49,609 nt of DNA from DAONFI01 sp035403485 (GTDB taxonomy: Bacteria > Planctomycetota > Phycisphaerae > SM23-33): contig CAZIAZ010000016.1 in assembly GCA_964536835.1 (NCBI GenBank), positions 1 through 49,609 of the forward strand. Reading direction: 5' to 3'. Position 1 is the first letter of the stretch. The number at the start of each line of letters is the position of its first letter. The position numbers and the translations under genes were made by a program. Shown one piece after another: positions 1 to 9,660 of this stretch. The notes under the pieces were generated by a model. That model did not search any database. It saw only the letters and a program-made list of their open reading frames with translations, and had not been told where the DNA came from.

Positions 1-2289
1 GATATCTGGAAAAAATACCTGCCCGACGACCATATTCACCCGGGCAACAAGAAAGACAATTTTTGGGAAATGGGCGATACCGGGCCGTGCGGGCCGTGCA
101 CTGAAATTCACATCGACCTTACGCCGGACAAATCCGGCAGCCATCTGGTGAACGCAGGTAACCCAAGCGTTATGGAGATATGGAATCTCGTATTCATGCA
201 GTTCAATCGCGACGCGGCTGGCAGGCTGTCGCCGCTGCCGGCTAAACACGTGGATACCGGCATGGGGCTGGAGCGTCTGGGTATGGTCATCCAGGGCAAA
301 CGCAGCAATTACGCGACCGACCTTTTCGTGCCGGTTCTGGAATTCATCGAAACGCTGACGGCTCACCGTTACGGCGTTGCGAGCGTCGCCGGCGGCGGTG
401 ACAGGTTTGACACGATGAATGAAAAAGACCTCGGCGACGTGGCGATGCGCGTCATTGCCGACCATGCCAGGGCGTTGACGTTCGCGATAGCCGACGGCAT
501 TTTGCCCAGCAACGACGGCCGCGGCAGTGTGCTTCGCGCCATTCTCCGTCGGGCTGCCGGGTTCGGCCGCCAGCATTTGAAAATCCAGGGTGCGTTTCTG
601 TACAGAATAGTACCCGTTATCGTTAAAAATATGGGCGACGCTTTTCCGGAAATCGTCAAACGTGCCGCTTACGTGGCGGACGTCGTGCGCGATGAGGAGG
701 AATCTTTCGGCCGGACTCTCGACAGAGGCCTGGAACTCTTCAATCGTCACGCCGACCGGATATTAGCCGACGGCGGAAAGGTTGTGCCTGCTGAAGTGTC
801 GTTCGAACTTCACGCGACATACGGTTTTCCGTTCAGCCTGACGAAACTGATGGCTGAAAAACGCGGCTTGAGCGTTGATGAAAACGAACACATCGCCATG
901 ATGGAAGAGCATCGCCGCGCCAGCAGCGCAGGGGCGGACAAATTTCACGCCGATGCAATCATCGGCCTGCCGGAAACGCAGGACGACGAAAAATACAAGT
1001 CGACAGCCATTGATGCGACCGTTTTGGGATGGGTCAAGGGCGACAAGTACATTACCGACGGTTTTATTGAAACAGGCGATAAGGCTGCGCTGGTTTTGGA
1101 CCGCACCTGTTTTTATGCCGAATGCGGCGGCCAGGTCGGCGACGAGGGTACGATAATCACTACCGATGACGGCGGCGTGGTTTTTCACGTGACCGCCACA
1201 AAGCCGGCCGGCTCATGCGTGCTGCATTTCGGCGAACTTCTCTCCGGCAGAATTGCTGCCGGCACGCTCGTGCTGGCTGAAGTCGACGGCCACCGCATGG
1301 ATACGATGCGAAATCATTCCGCCACGCATATGCTCAACTGGGCGTTGCGGAAAGTGCTCAGGGACGACAACGTTCAGCAGGCTGGCAGTGTTGTCGATTC
1401 CGAACGGCTGCGGTTCGACTTCACGTGGCCCAGGGCCGTTACGCCGGAACAGCTTGCCGAAGTCGAAAAATGGGTCAACTGGAAAATCCTGGCTGACCAG
1501 CCGATAACGGTCGAAATCATTCCATTGGACGTAGCCCGCAAAATTTCCGGCGTTCGTGCGGTTTTTGGCGAAAAATATCCCGACCCCGTGCGGGTGGTTG
1601 CGATGGGCACTGACGACGTGCTCGGCGATATCGACGCGGAAAATTGCAGCGTGGAATTCTGCGGCGGCACGCATCTTTCGCGGACGTCGCAGGTCGGCAT
1701 GTTTAAAATACTTTCGGAAGAATCGGTGGCTAAGGGCGTTCGTCGCATAACGGCTGTCACCGGCCAGGGCGCGGTCAAATGGGCTCAACGTACCGACGTC
1801 GCCCTCCGCAGTGCCTGCGGTGTGCTTAAAACGTCAGCCGATGAACTCTCGCAGCGTATCGAGGCGATGCAGCTTGAAATTAAAAAACTTCGTAAAAGGC
1901 CAGCCGTTGCTGCGGCAGCCGGCGGCGAGACGGAATTGAGCGGCTTTCAGACATCTGCCGGCATGGTTGTCGTAGCGGATGCCGGCGTCTGCGACCCGGC
2001 TGCCATGCGGAATATCTGCGACCAACAGCGGCAGAAAGGCGCGGTGGCTGTTTTTCTGGGCTCTGCCGACGCGGATGAAGGCAAAGTTACGCTTATCGCG
2101 ATGGTTGACGACGCTGTCGTCAAAGCCGGCAAGGCTAAAGCCGGCGACTGGGTGAAAGAAATCGCCCCGATAGTCGGCGGCGGTGGCGGCGGCAAACCCA
2201 ACCTCGCACAAGCCGGCGGCAAACACCCTGAAAAACTCGCCGACGCACTAGCTGCGGCTAAAAATTGGATTCAGAAAAAACTCGGATAA
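1..2289 (+). CDS. alaS: Alanyl-tRNA synthetase, 5' end cut by the window edge
   Basis: Charges tRNA-Ala with alanine in the cytoplasm and edits mischarged Ser/Gly. The frame is open from base 1, so the true start and the class II motif 1 region lie outside the window; about 762 residues are present. Visible: GDTGPCGPCTEIH (class II core, about residue 25), the editing-domain zinc motifs HSATH near base 1318 and CGGTH near base 1660, and the C-terminal DHHA1 glycine-rich stretch ending NLAQAGG just before the stop. The 3' end is complete (TAA 2287-2289). It faces ftsQ convergently, separated only by a fold-back repeat. Identity is certain; only the N-terminus is unknown. Confidence 0.98.
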   Translation, partial: DIWKKYLPDDHIHPGNKKDNFWEMGDTGPCGPCTEIHIDLTPDKSGSHLVNAGNPSVMEIWNLVFMQFNRDAAGRLSPLPAKHVDTGMGLERLGMVIQGKRSNYATDLFVPVLEFIETLTAHRYGVASVAGGGDRFDTMNEKDLGDVAMRVIADHARALTFAIADGILPSNDGRGSVLRAILRRAAGFGRQHLKIQGAFLYRIVPVIVKNMGDAFPEIVKRAAYVADVVRDEEESFGRTLDRGLELFNRHADRILADGGKVVPAEVSFELHATYGFPFSLTKLMAEKRGLSVDENEHIAMMEEHRRASSAGADKFHADAIIGLPETQDDEKYKSTAIDATVLGWVKGDKYITDGFIETGDKAALVLDRTCFYAECGGQVGDEGTIITTDDGGVVFHVTATKPAGSCVLHFGELLSGRIAAGTLVLAEVDGHRMDTMRNHSATHMLNWALRKVLRDDNVQQAGSVVDSERLRFDFTWPRAVTPEQLAEVEKWVNWKILADQPITVEIIPLDVARKISGVRAVFGEKYPDPVRVVAMGTDDVLGDIDAENCSVEFCGGTHLSRTSQVGMFKILSEESVAKGVRRITAVTGQGAVKWAQRTDVALRSACGVLKTSADELSQRIEAMQLEIKKLRKRPAVAAAAGGETELSGFQTSAGMVVVADAGVCDPAAMRNICDQQRQKGAVAVFLGSADADEGKVTLIAMVDDAVVKAGKAKAGDWVKEIAPIVGGGGGGKPNLAQAGGKHPEKLADALAAAKNWIQKKLG

Positions 2290-2290
2290 A

Positions 2291-2534
2291 TTTTAGAGCA
2301 TGCTAAACTTGAAATTGCGCCTTGTTGCGTCGTTGAGGACGAGGCTGGCAAGGAAGGCGAAGCAGGCAACCTTTTTAACATAGCAACTTCAATATTTAAG
2401 CTTGTAGCGAAGCTTTCGAAAATTTCAATGGATAAAATTTTCGATATTGAAAAAGGTTTCCGATGCAGCCTGACGCAGCCAGCCAACGCCGCAAACAGCA
2501 ACAATCGCAAAGTCAAATTTAATATGCTCTAAAA
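2291..2534. repeat. Long fold-back (palindromic) intergenic repeat, copy A
   Basis: This fills the alaS/ftsQ convergent gap. The outer ends are inverted repeats: TTTTAGAGCATGCTAAA (2291-2307) and the complement of 2518-2534, TTTTAGAGCATATTAAA. Imperfect pairing continues inward (TTGAaaTTGCG, TTGTTGC, GTTG, GGCTGGC), so most of the 244 bases can fold on themselves. Two inner blocks, 2343-2365 and 2461-2476, recur exactly in inverted orientation in copy B (33923-34097). The tip (2366-2460) holds extra hairpins absent from B. No convincing protein is encoded. It may act as a bidirectional terminator or be a non-autonomous mobile element; both are inference. Confidence 0.85.
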
Positions 2535-2545
2535 AGCCGGTTGAA

Positions 2546-3541
2546 TCAATTCGGACTGATTCGCATTTCTCCCAGCCGTACGTCTATGTAATCGTTTATG
2601 CCCGCGAGCCTGCCGCCGTGGTCGGTCACATAAGTATCAAGATATTCCATTTTGCGTTCCGGCGTAATGACGTAATCGCCGCCTTCCGGCCACGGAAAAC
2701 GGCCGAAACGAATATCTGTCGGCCGGCCATTGCCGATTTGTGCAAACATGCGGAGTTCCGGCTCGCTTTCGGTTATGCGTTTTTTGTGATTACGGATGTC
2801 GATTACGCTTATCTGGCGGGCATATGAGCGGGTGGTTACGAGTTTTGCAAGTTTAAGGCCAGCCTGGATATCGTCGCCGGGCCATTTCTGGCCGACCTGC
2901 GGCGCAGGTGCTTCGGCGCCGCAAATTATCATAAACCGCTCCAACAATGGCCGTACTGCTACGGGAATGTCTTCCGGGTCGATGTAATAAAATACCTCGC
3001 CGTCAACTACAGCCTTCCACTGCGGCACCTGCCGCGCAGGCAGAAGCACTCCCTCGTCATCCACAAAATAATTCATGTGATTATACGACACACGCACGAA
3101 TGGCCTTCGAAATTCAGCCGACACCAGCACCTGGCCGATTTTCTCGCCCTTGCGGATTTTACGTATTTCCTTAATCTTGCGTATCCAGGGATTCTTTTTC
3201 GCAAGCGCAAGCACTTTCGGGCAAAGTTTTTCATCGTTGAAATCCAGTTTTGCCGGCGAAATTTCATCGCGGATAATCTGCAGAAGCTGCGGCGGCATCC
3301 AGGCGGGCACGTCATCTTCGAGGAACACCACGCCATAGCAGACTTTGACTTTCTCCTGCCGCATTGAAAGCATTTTACGCTGCATTTCACAGAACAATAC
3401 GGCGGCCAGTACGCCGGCAGCCAGCAGAAGAATCATGACCACGAGCACATTGCCGCGGACATTCTCCGTCTTCCGCCACTCAGACAACCGTCTGAGCAGA
3501 TTGCTTTGCCGCCGTCTGTTTTTTGATGTCTTTGCCGCCAT
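2546..3541 (-). CDS. ftsQ: FtsQ/DivIB-like cell division protein
   Basis: Probable divisome protein that links FtsL/FtsB-type partners to septal peptidoglycan synthesis. About 331 residues: a short basic cytoplasmic tail, one membrane segment (about residues 31-50), then a periplasmic part that would contain the POTRA-like and beta domains. Sequence similarity to FtsQ is weak by eye; the call rests on topology, length and its place directly after ddl in a murC-murB-ddl block, where ftsQ normally sits. I chose ATG at 3541, 7 bases after the ddl stop; an in-frame GTG at 3568 would overlap ddl by 20 bases. No ftsA or ftsZ follows; the block ends here. Confidence 0.75.
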   Translation of the reverse strand: MAAKTSKNRRRQSNLLRRLSEWRKTENVRGNVLVVMILLLAAGVLAAVLFCEMQRKMLSMRQEKVKVCYGVVFLEDDVPAWMPPQLLQIIRDEISPAKLDFNDEKLCPKVLALAKKNPWIRKIKEIRKIRKGEKIGQVLVSAEFRRPFVRVSYNHMNYFVDDEGVLLPARQVPQWKAVVDGEVFYYIDPEDIPVAVRPLLERFMIICGAEAPAPQVGQKWPGDDIQAGLKLAKLVTTRSYARQISVIDIRNHKKRITESEPELRMFAQIGNGRPTDIRFGRFPWPEGGDYVITPERKMEYLDTYVTDHGGRLAGINDYIDVRLGEMRISPN

Positions 3542-3548
3542 ATTCAGC

Positions 3549-4526
3549 TCAGTTTTCCGACGCGACACAGCAGTTGCAGATGTCGCGTTTCATCGCCTCG
3601 CGTACGACGAGGTCAACAAGGCCTGTCATTTCCATGCCAATCCGCCTTGCCGCCGACGGCAGTTGCGAATGAGACGTAAAACCTGGAATTGTATTTATTT
3701 CCAATATATACGGTTTGTTTTCCCTGTCCACCATGAAATCCACACGTGAAAAATCGCGGCAGCCGAGCAGATTGAACATGCTCAAAGCCATGCATCGCAT
3801 TTCAGCCTGCACTTTTTCCGGCAAATCATGCTCGAAGGTAAACGTGGTCGTGTTGTCGACGTACTTCGCTTCGTAGTCGAACATTTCATGCGTGGATTTT
3901 ATTTCCATCACCGGCAGTGCACGGTCGATAAGCAGACTAACGGAAAATTCCCTGCCTTCGATGAATGTTTCAACCAGCGCTCTGCCGTAAATATCCACCA
4001 CGGACGCCAACGATTCTCGCAAGCCCGCGCGACCCTTACACAGATGCACATCCACGCTCGAACCGCTGTCCACGGGTTTGACTACGAGCGACTTGCCAAG
4101 CGGAGCGAGTTTTGCGTCGATAGCATCCTGCGAATCATATTCTTCGATAACAGCCCAATCGGCGGTGCGCAATCCGCCCTGGCGGATTATCATCTTGGCG
4201 GCGGCCTTGTCCATGCCCATCGCGCTTGCATGCGGACCGGAGCCGGTATAACGCAGTTTCCTGTCCTCGCAAAGCTGCTGAACTTCGCCGGATTCGCCGA
4301 ACTCGCCGTGAAGCGCGATAAATACCAAATCCATTCCTTCGCGGTCGAGAGCTGACGTGTCCTGCGGGGAAATATCCGCACGTGTTACGGTGTGTCCGAC
4401 TTTTTCAAGGGCATCCGCAATGGCAGTGCCGCTGTTGATGGAAACTTCACGTTCGGACGAAATGCCGCCCATTAATACGGTAATATCGTAAAATTCAATC
4501 ACTGGTTGTGCCTCGAAACTGACCAT
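3549..4526 (-). CDS. ddl: D-alanine--D-alanine ligase
   Basis: ATP-grasp enzyme joining two D-alanines for the tip of the peptidoglycan stem peptide. 325 residues, normal for the family. Visible: MGGISSEREVSINSG near the N-terminus (family P-loop-like start), LHGEFGESG, the ATP-grasp centre VVKPVDSGSSVDV, and the C-terminal metal and substrate signature EINTIPGFTSHSQLP. It lies between murB (59-base gap) and ftsQ (7 bases), in the order typical of dcw clusters. The C-terminus has an unusual CNCC run of no known meaning. Confidence 0.96.
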   Translation of the reverse strand: MVSFEAQPVIEFYDITVLMGGISSEREVSINSGTAIADALEKVGHTVTRADISPQDTSALDREGMDLVFIALHGEFGESGEVQQLCEDRKLRYTGSGPHASAMGMDKAAAKMIIRQGGLRTADWAVIEEYDSQDAIDAKLAPLGKSLVVKPVDSGSSVDVHLCKGRAGLRESLASVVDIYGRALVETFIEGREFSVSLLIDRALPVMEIKSTHEMFDYEAKYVDNTTTFTFEHDLPEKVQAEMRCMALSMFNLLGCRDFSRVDFMVDRENKPYILEINTIPGFTSHSQLPSAARRIGMEMTGLVDLVVREAMKRDICNCCVASEN

Positions 4527-4584
4527 GATGCCCTCCCTGGCCTGGCCGTTGGGGTAAATATGAACATGTACGCACAGAAATCCG

Positions 4585-5466
4585 TCACCATACCTCGATT
4601 TCCTTTTCGAGATTAACGTTGAATTCGCGTACGACGGCGTCGCGTATCATGTCGATGAGTCGTAACACATCGAAAGCCGTCGCTCCTTCATCGGCTATTA
4701 TGAAGTTGGCATGTTTTTCAGACACGTAAGCTCCGCCGACGCGTTTTCCTTTCATGCCAGCCTTGTCGATAAGCGCTCCTGCGCTCATACCCCGCGGATT
4801 TTTGAATACGCAGCCGGCGTTGCGTTTGGCGAGCGGCTGGGTATTTTTCTTGTAAATCCAGATTTGCTTGACTTCTTTGAGAATTCTGTGCGGGTCATCC
4901 TCGGTAAGTGAGAATTCCGCGTTTAGTATCAGCGGCGCCACGATATTCGTGCTTCGATACCCGAAGGTCAGGTCAGCGCGGGTTCGTTTGAATATTTCGC
5001 CTTCGCCGGTCATGACGGTGACGTTTTCCACCGCACTGCCGATATCGCCGAACGCACCGCCGGCGTTCATGCGAATGCAGCCGCCTATGCTGCCCGGAAT
5101 GCCGGTCAGCGCCTCAAGGCCGCTTAAACCTTTGCGCACGCACTGAACCACCACTTTGCCCATCTCGGCGCCTGCGCCGATTACTGCGTGTTCAGGCGTA
5201 CTGAAGTTCATGTCCATGAAGTCGCCCTGACGCAGATAAATCACAACGCCTTTTACGCCGGAATCGGCTACGAGCAGATTCGCCCCGCAGCCGAGAACGT
5301 AAATCGGCACGCTGTTTTCGCGACAACGGCAGACGACGTCCTGAAGTTCGTCCACATTCTGAGGTCTGACGAAAAATTCCGCCGGCCCGCCCAGCCGAAA
5401 CCAGGTGTATTTCGCAAGCGGAACGTCACGCTCAACTATCTTTTCCAAGCCACTGAACCATTTCAT
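4585..5466 (-). CDS. murB: UDP-N-acetylenolpyruvoylglucosamine reductase
   Basis: FAD- and NADPH-dependent enzyme that makes UDP-MurNAc, the second committed step of peptidoglycan synthesis. About 293 residues. FAD-domain signatures are clear: NTWFRLGG-like YTWFRLGGPAEFFV, LGCGANLLV, LTGIPGSIGGCIRMNAGG. The C-terminal region has NAGCVFKNP, where the residue that is Ser in Escherichia coli MurB (proton donor) is Cys, a substitution I know from other short-type MurB proteins. ATG 5466 has GGAAA 11 bases upstream; a TTG at 5472 is possible. The start overlaps the murC 3' end by 35 bases, so translation is probably coupled. Confidence 0.96.
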   Translation of the reverse strand: MKWFSGLEKIVERDVPLAKYTWFRLGGPAEFFVRPQNVDELQDVVCRCRENSVPIYVLGCGANLLVADSGVKGVVIYLRQGDFMDMNFSTPEHAVIGAGAEMGKVVVQCVRKGLSGLEALTGIPGSIGGCIRMNAGGAFGDIGSAVENVTVMTGEGEIFKRTRADLTFGYRSTNIVAPLILNAEFSLTEDDPHRILKEVKQIWIYKKNTQPLAKRNAGCVFKNPRGMSAGALIDKAGMKGKRVGGAYVSEKHANFIIADEGATAFDVLRLIDMIRDAVVREFNVNLEKEIEVW

Positions 5467-6859
5467 TTGCAATTTCCCATACGTTGCCGGCGCCCATCGT
5501 CACCACGAGGTCGCCGTTTTCACATATACCTTTTAGATATTCTACAATAAGTTCAAACGTTTTAAAATAGACCGCCACGCCGCCGCGAAGACGAATCTGG
5601 GCGACGAGATCCTTGCTCGATACGTAATCGCGTTCCTGTTCGCTGTCGCGTACGAAATAAATATCGGGCACTATCACTTCTTCAGCCAGCGCGAAGCTTT
5701 GTGCGAAATCCTTTAGCAGAAATCGCGTACGGCTGTGCTGGTGCGGCTGGAAGACGCATATCAGCCGCTTGGGCTGATAAAAATCCCGCAACGCACGCAG
5801 TGTAACCTGTATTTCCGTGGGGTGATGCGCAAAATCATCCACCACCGTAATGCCCCGGCCGCAGCCTTTGTATGTCATGCGGCGGCATGCGCCGCGGAAC
5901 GTCTCCATATTTCTAAGTATCGTTTCGGCATCAAGGCCGGCGTTATACAGAAGCGCGGTGGCGGCAAGACAGTTATAGGCGTTATGCAATCCGGCTAGCG
6001 GCACGAGCAGCTCGCCGAACGGCTTGCCGTCACGGAGTATTTCCATGTGAATCTTGCGACGGTCGGGATTGGTTATCACGCCGCGCCAGAAAGAATCGCC
6101 ATTCATGCCGAAAGTTTCCACTTTGCATTTCGCATCGGACAGGGCAGTCCTGACGTTCCTGTCTTCGCCGTTGGCAATTATTACGCCGCCGGGCTTGACC
6201 CGGTCGGCAAAAGCGCGGAAGGCCTCTATTATGGCGTCAATGTCGCGATAATAATCCAGATGGTCTTCCTCGATGTTCAATATTGTAGCATATTTTGGCG
6301 AAAGGTGAAGAAAACTTGAGTCAAATTCGCAGGCTTCAGCCACAAAATGTTCGCCGCCGCCCACATCGCTCGGCCCGCCAAGCTGCTGGACGTTAGCCCC
6401 GACCACAAAACTGGGGTCTACGCCGCCCTGACGCAATATATATGCAACCATCGCAGTAGTAGTGCTTTTGCCGTGAGTGCCGGCGATGGCGATGCCGGTT
6501 TTTTCCTTCATCATGCGGCCAAGCATGGCGGCATATTTCAAAACCTCGCAACCTTTTTCGCACGCCGCGAGAAATTCCGGATTCTGATCCTTGATGGCGG
6601 CGGAATAGACTACTATGTCGCAGTCGTCAGAAATATTTTCGCCGCATTGGCCGATGTAGACGGTCGCGCCGAGCGAACGGAGATTCGCCACCGTTTCACT
6701 CTCGCTTCTGTCACTGCCGCTGACAATCGCGCCGTGACGCATCAGCATGGCTGCCAGTGCACGCATGCCGGACCCGCTTATGCCTATAAAGTGAATATGC
6801 CTGCCTGCAAATTCACCCTGCGGCATAGCCGCATCAGATTGACTCCCAGTTTTAAGCAT
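5432..6859 (-). CDS. murC: UDP-N-acetylmuramate--L-alanine ligase
   Basis: Mur ligase adding L-Ala to UDP-MurNAc, ATP-dependent, cytoplasmic. 475 residues, usual length. Visible: N-terminal nucleotide-binding HIHFIGISGSGM (residues 21-32), the ATP loop GTHGKST (127-133), the central NIEEDHLDYY motif, and the C-terminal DDFAHHPTEI and FQPHQHSRT motifs typical of MurC. It is the first gene of the murC-murB-ddl-ftsQ block, transcribed away from the M16/murD operon; their shared upstream region (6860-7177) must hold both promoters. ATG 6859 is chosen; an in-frame ATG at residue 12 is an alternative. Confidence 0.97.
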   Translation of the reverse strand: MLKTGSQSDAAMPQGEFAGRHIHFIGISGSGMRALAAMLMRHGAIVSGSDRSESETVANLRSLGATVYIGQCGENISDDCDIVVYSAAIKDQNPEFLAACEKGCEVLKYAAMLGRMMKEKTGIAIAGTHGKSTTTAMVAYILRQGGVDPSFVVGANVQQLGGPSDVGGGEHFVAEACEFDSSFLHLSPKYATILNIEEDHLDYYRDIDAIIEAFRAFADRVKPGGVIIANGEDRNVRTALSDAKCKVETFGMNGDSFWRGVITNPDRRKIHMEILRDGKPFGELLVPLAGLHNAYNCLAATALLYNAGLDAETILRNMETFRGACRRMTYKGCGRGITVVDDFAHHPTEIQVTLRALRDFYQPKRLICVFQPHQHSRTRFLLKDFAQSFALAEEVIVPDIYFVRDSEQERDYVSSKDLVAQIRLRGGVAVYFKTFELIVEYLKGICENGDLVVTMGAGNVWEIANEMVQWLGKDS

Positions 6860-7177
6860 CCGTTCTCCAAGATTCTATCCATAATAATCCGGCACACTTA
6901 CAAGCTTTTATAAAAATACGACAAAAGTGTGCCTTTTCTATTATCGGCAATACGGCGGCGGAGTGTTAATGAAAAAGTTTTTTGACGCCGTTCTTAAAAT
7001 TTTATGCAAAACAAGAATAAAAGTGACTCTTATAGCTGTTCCCCAAAAGCCTTTTCCTTTTGGACTAGCTATAAAAAATTCCGCAACTGTTTTGCCTCTT
7101 GCTCTTGGGTGGCAAAATCGTTACGTTAGAGCGGTTTTGAGTGTTTTTTCGCAAAGATTTTCGCAAAGGTTTTTACG
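6860..7177. other. Divergent intergenic region with several strong hairpins
   Basis: 318 bases between murC (minus) and the M16 operon (plus). A perfect 9-base inverted repeat GGCACACTT (6891-6899)/AAGTGTGCC (6925-6933) lies near murC. A compound stem follows at 7031-7073: TATAGCT pairs with AGCTATA, and inside it CCAAAAG pairs with CTTTTGG. A third stem pairs CAAAATCG (about 7113) with CGGTTTTG (about 7132). The stretch 7145-7170 repeats TTTTCGCAAAG. A possible 75-codon frame starting ATG 6972 shows no recognisable protein and runs over the M16 start, so I do not call it. No clear sigma70 pair was seen. Confidence 0.5.
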
Positions 7178-8404
7178 ATGTCAGATTTCCGAATAAAAGA
7201 GTTTGCCAACGGGCTGGTACTGCTCGGCCTTGAGAAACCGGAGTTCGAATCCGTTGCCATGTGCATATCCCTTTGTTCGGGCAGTGCTTATGACCCGCAG
7301 AGCCTGGCTGGCGCAGCTAGCGTCGGCAGTGAATGGCTGTTCCGCGGGGCAGCCGGCTTGAATAGTCGCCAACTCAACGACGCCCTCGATTCGTTGGGCT
7401 GCCAGCACGCCGAATCCGTCTCTGGCGAATCCATCGCCTTCAGCGCAAGCATGCTGGGCTGCAATCTGGACAAAATTTTCGACATTTACGCCGGCATACT
7501 TACGCAGAGCACGCTTGCCGATGAATCGTTCGACCCCTGCCGGATGCTCGTGCTTCAGGACCTTCAAAGTCTCGAAGATGAGCCGTCCCGCAAATGTACC
7601 GCTCTGCTGAAGGAAAAATTTTTCCCGTATCCGCTGGGCCGGCTTGCCACGGGCAACACGGAAACGCTTTCCGCCATGACGCCGGCTGCCGCACGCGAAC
7701 ACCTGCGAAAATGTCTTTCCCCCAGGGGTACTATAATAGCGGTCGCCGGCAATTTCGACTTCGACGGATTCGCCGCCAGGGTTGAAGAAAAACTCGGCGG
7801 CTGGAATACGCAGGCTCTGCCGGACGTCAAGCTCACTGCGCCAGCCGGCGGCATAACGCACATAGAAAAAGACACCGCCCAGATGCACATCTCGCTGGCG
7901 TACAAATCCGTGCCCGTGGAAGACGACATGTATTACGCCGCCCGCACCGGCGTAGCCGTCCTGTCTATGGGCATGGGCAGCCGGCTGTTTACCGAAGTCC
8001 GTGAAAAACGTGGCCTGGTCTATCACGTCTCGGCAAGATACTCAAGCCTGCGCAACTACGCCGGCATATTCGCGTACGCAGGCACAAGGCCTGAAATGGC
8101 CCAGCAGACTTACGACGTAATGACCGGCGAACTGAAGCGGCTGGTCGAAGGCATAACCGACGATGAACTGCAAATCGCCAACACGCAACTGCGAAGCGTC
8201 CTCATCATGCAAAGCCAGTCCACCATCGCCCTGGCCGGCATGATGGCTGCCGACTGGTATCACCTCCGCCGCCTGCGCACGCTGGACGAGATTTCGCAAA
8301 AAACTCTCGCCGTAACCTGCCACGACATACTGCAATATCTCCAAAAATATCCAGCCGACAATTTTACAGTATTCACAATCGGCCCCAAATCGCTCGACAT
8401 CTGA
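7178..8404 (+). CDS. M16 family peptidase-like protein, non-catalytic subunit
   Basis: Homologue of pitrilysin/processing-peptidase (M16B) family proteins, 408 residues with the usual two related halves. The zinc site HxxEH that should lie near residues 48-52 is replaced by VGSEWLFRG, so it cannot bind zinc as the catalytic subunit does. The family feature RxKRGLVYxV in the second half (TEVREKRGLVYHVSARYSS) is kept, as expected for a regulatory partner. The catalytic partner starts 17 bases downstream, and the pair probably forms a heterodimer as in bacterial and mitochondrial M16B enzymes (inference). Many Cys residues are scattered in the N-terminal half. First gene of an operon ending with murD. 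Confidence 0.9.
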   Translation: MSDFRIKEFANGLVLLGLEKPEFESVAMCISLCSGSAYDPQSLAGAASVGSEWLFRGAAGLNSRQLNDALDSLGCQHAESVSGESIAFSASMLGCNLDKIFDIYAGILTQSTLADESFDPCRMLVLQDLQSLEDEPSRKCTALLKEKFFPYPLGRLATGNTETLSAMTPAAAREHLRKCLSPRGTIIAVAGNFDFDGFAARVEEKLGGWNTQALPDVKLTAPAGGITHIEKDTAQMHISLAYKSVPVEDDMYYAARTGVAVLSMGMGSRLFTEVREKRGLVYHVSARYSSLRNYAGIFAYAGTRPEMAQQTYDVMTGELKRLVEGITDDELQIANTQLRSVLIMQSQSTIALAGMMAADWYHLRRLRTLDEISQKTLAVTCHDILQYLQKYPADNFTVFTIGPKSLDI

Positions 8405-8421
8405 TAATACGGATTTTAAAA

Positions 8422-9660
8422 ATGGAATTCAGAACCGCAAAATTAAGCAACGGACTTACGATAATCGCCGAACTCAACCCTACGGCGGCATCGCTGGCGC
8501 TGGGATTTTTCACCCGCACCGGCAGCCGCGATGAAACGCCCGAAATATCAGGCGTAAGCCATTTTCTGGAACACATGGTATTCAAGGGCACGGACAGGCG
8601 CGACAATTTTAAGGTCAACCTGGACTTCGACCGCATGGGCGCACAGTACAACGCCTTCACCAGCGAGGAGAACACCGTCTTCTACGGCAGCGTTTTGCCT
8701 GAATTCCAGGACGACCTGCTTGACCTGTTGGGCGATATTCTGCGGCCGAGCCTGCGGCAGACTGACTTCGACACGGAAAAAGGCGTCATCCTCGAAGAAA
8801 TCGCAATGTACGATGATATGCCGCATTTTCGTGTTTACGACAACCTTATGGCTGACCATTTCAGCGGCCATCCGCTGGGCAACAGCATACTCGGCACAAA
8901 GGAATCCATAAAGGCCCTCAAACGCGACCAGATGCAGCACTACTTCGACCGCCGCTATTCGCCGACCAATGTCACGCTGGTAGCCGTAGGCAGAATAGAC
9001 TTCGATGCGCTGGTAAAAAAGGCTGAAGAAATCTGCGGCGGCTGGAAACCGTTTGACGCACCCCGCAGCGTAACGCCGTGCGACGGCTCGCGAAGCAGAA
9101 AAATCATCGTCGATGCCAAGCTGGCTCGTGAAAACATGGGCTTTATGAGTCCGGCACCGTCGTTCATGTCCGAAGAACGGTTCGCCGCCGACGTACTGGC
9201 CGGAATTTTGGGCGATGCCACCGGCAGCCGCCTGTACTACGCCTTGATTGAAACCGGCCTGGCCGACGAAGCAAGCTGCCAGTATTCATGTATGGACGGC
9301 AGCGGCGCACTGATGACGTTCATCTCGTGCGACCCGCAAAACGCACAAAAAGTCGCTGATATCACAAGTAACGAATATCGCAAATTCCTCGCAGACGGCC
9401 CGTCCGAGGCGGAATTGGCGGCGGCGAAAAACAAATTCGCCACGGGCGCCACACTCAAGGGCGAATTGCCGATGGGCAGGCTGACGGCGGTCGGCTTCGA
9501 CTGGGTGTATCGCGGCGAATACATACCGCTGCACGACCAGATTCAGAAACTGCTCGACGTGACATGCAAGGACGTTGTGGCTCTTGCGAAGGAATGCGAG
9601 ATTGACAACCCGACGGCTCTTGTGCTGGGGCCGACGGAAAAAATGGAATTGTTTGAATGA
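8422..9660 (+). CDS. M16 family zinc metallopeptidase, catalytic subunit
   Basis: 412 residues. The inverted zinc motif HFLEH is at residues 47-51 and the third ligand is in ILEEIAMYDD (Glu about 125-126), the spacing expected for M16. The second half is the related non-metal half. No signal peptide, so the enzyme is probably cytoplasmic; substrates cannot be read from sequence. It follows the non-catalytic partner by 17 bases, and its TGA overlaps the murD start (ATGA at 9657-9660), so the three genes are surely one transcript with coupled translation. Confidence 0.95.
   Translation: MEFRTAKLSNGLTIIAELNPTAASLALGFFTRTGSRDETPEISGVSHFLEHMVFKGTDRRDNFKVNLDFDRMGAQYNAFTSEENTVFYGSVLPEFQDDLLDLLGDILRPSLRQTDFDTEKGVILEEIAMYDDMPHFRVYDNLMADHFSGHPLGNSILGTKESIKALKRDQMQHYFDRRYSPTNVTLVAVGRIDFDALVKKAEEICGGWKPFDAPRSVTPCDGSRSRKIIVDAKLARENMGFMSPAPSFMSEERFAADVLAGILGDATGSRLYYALIETGLADEASCQYSCMDGSGALMTFISCDPQNAQKVADITSNEYRKFLADGPSEAELAAAKNKFATGATLKGELPMGRLTAVGFDWVYRGEYIPLHDQIQKLLDVTCKDVVALAKECEIDNPTALVLGPTEKMELFE

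Noticed and set aside
2271..2516. 81-codon minus-strand frame inside fold-back copy A
   Set aside because: Arises from the palindrome; copy B has no matching frame.
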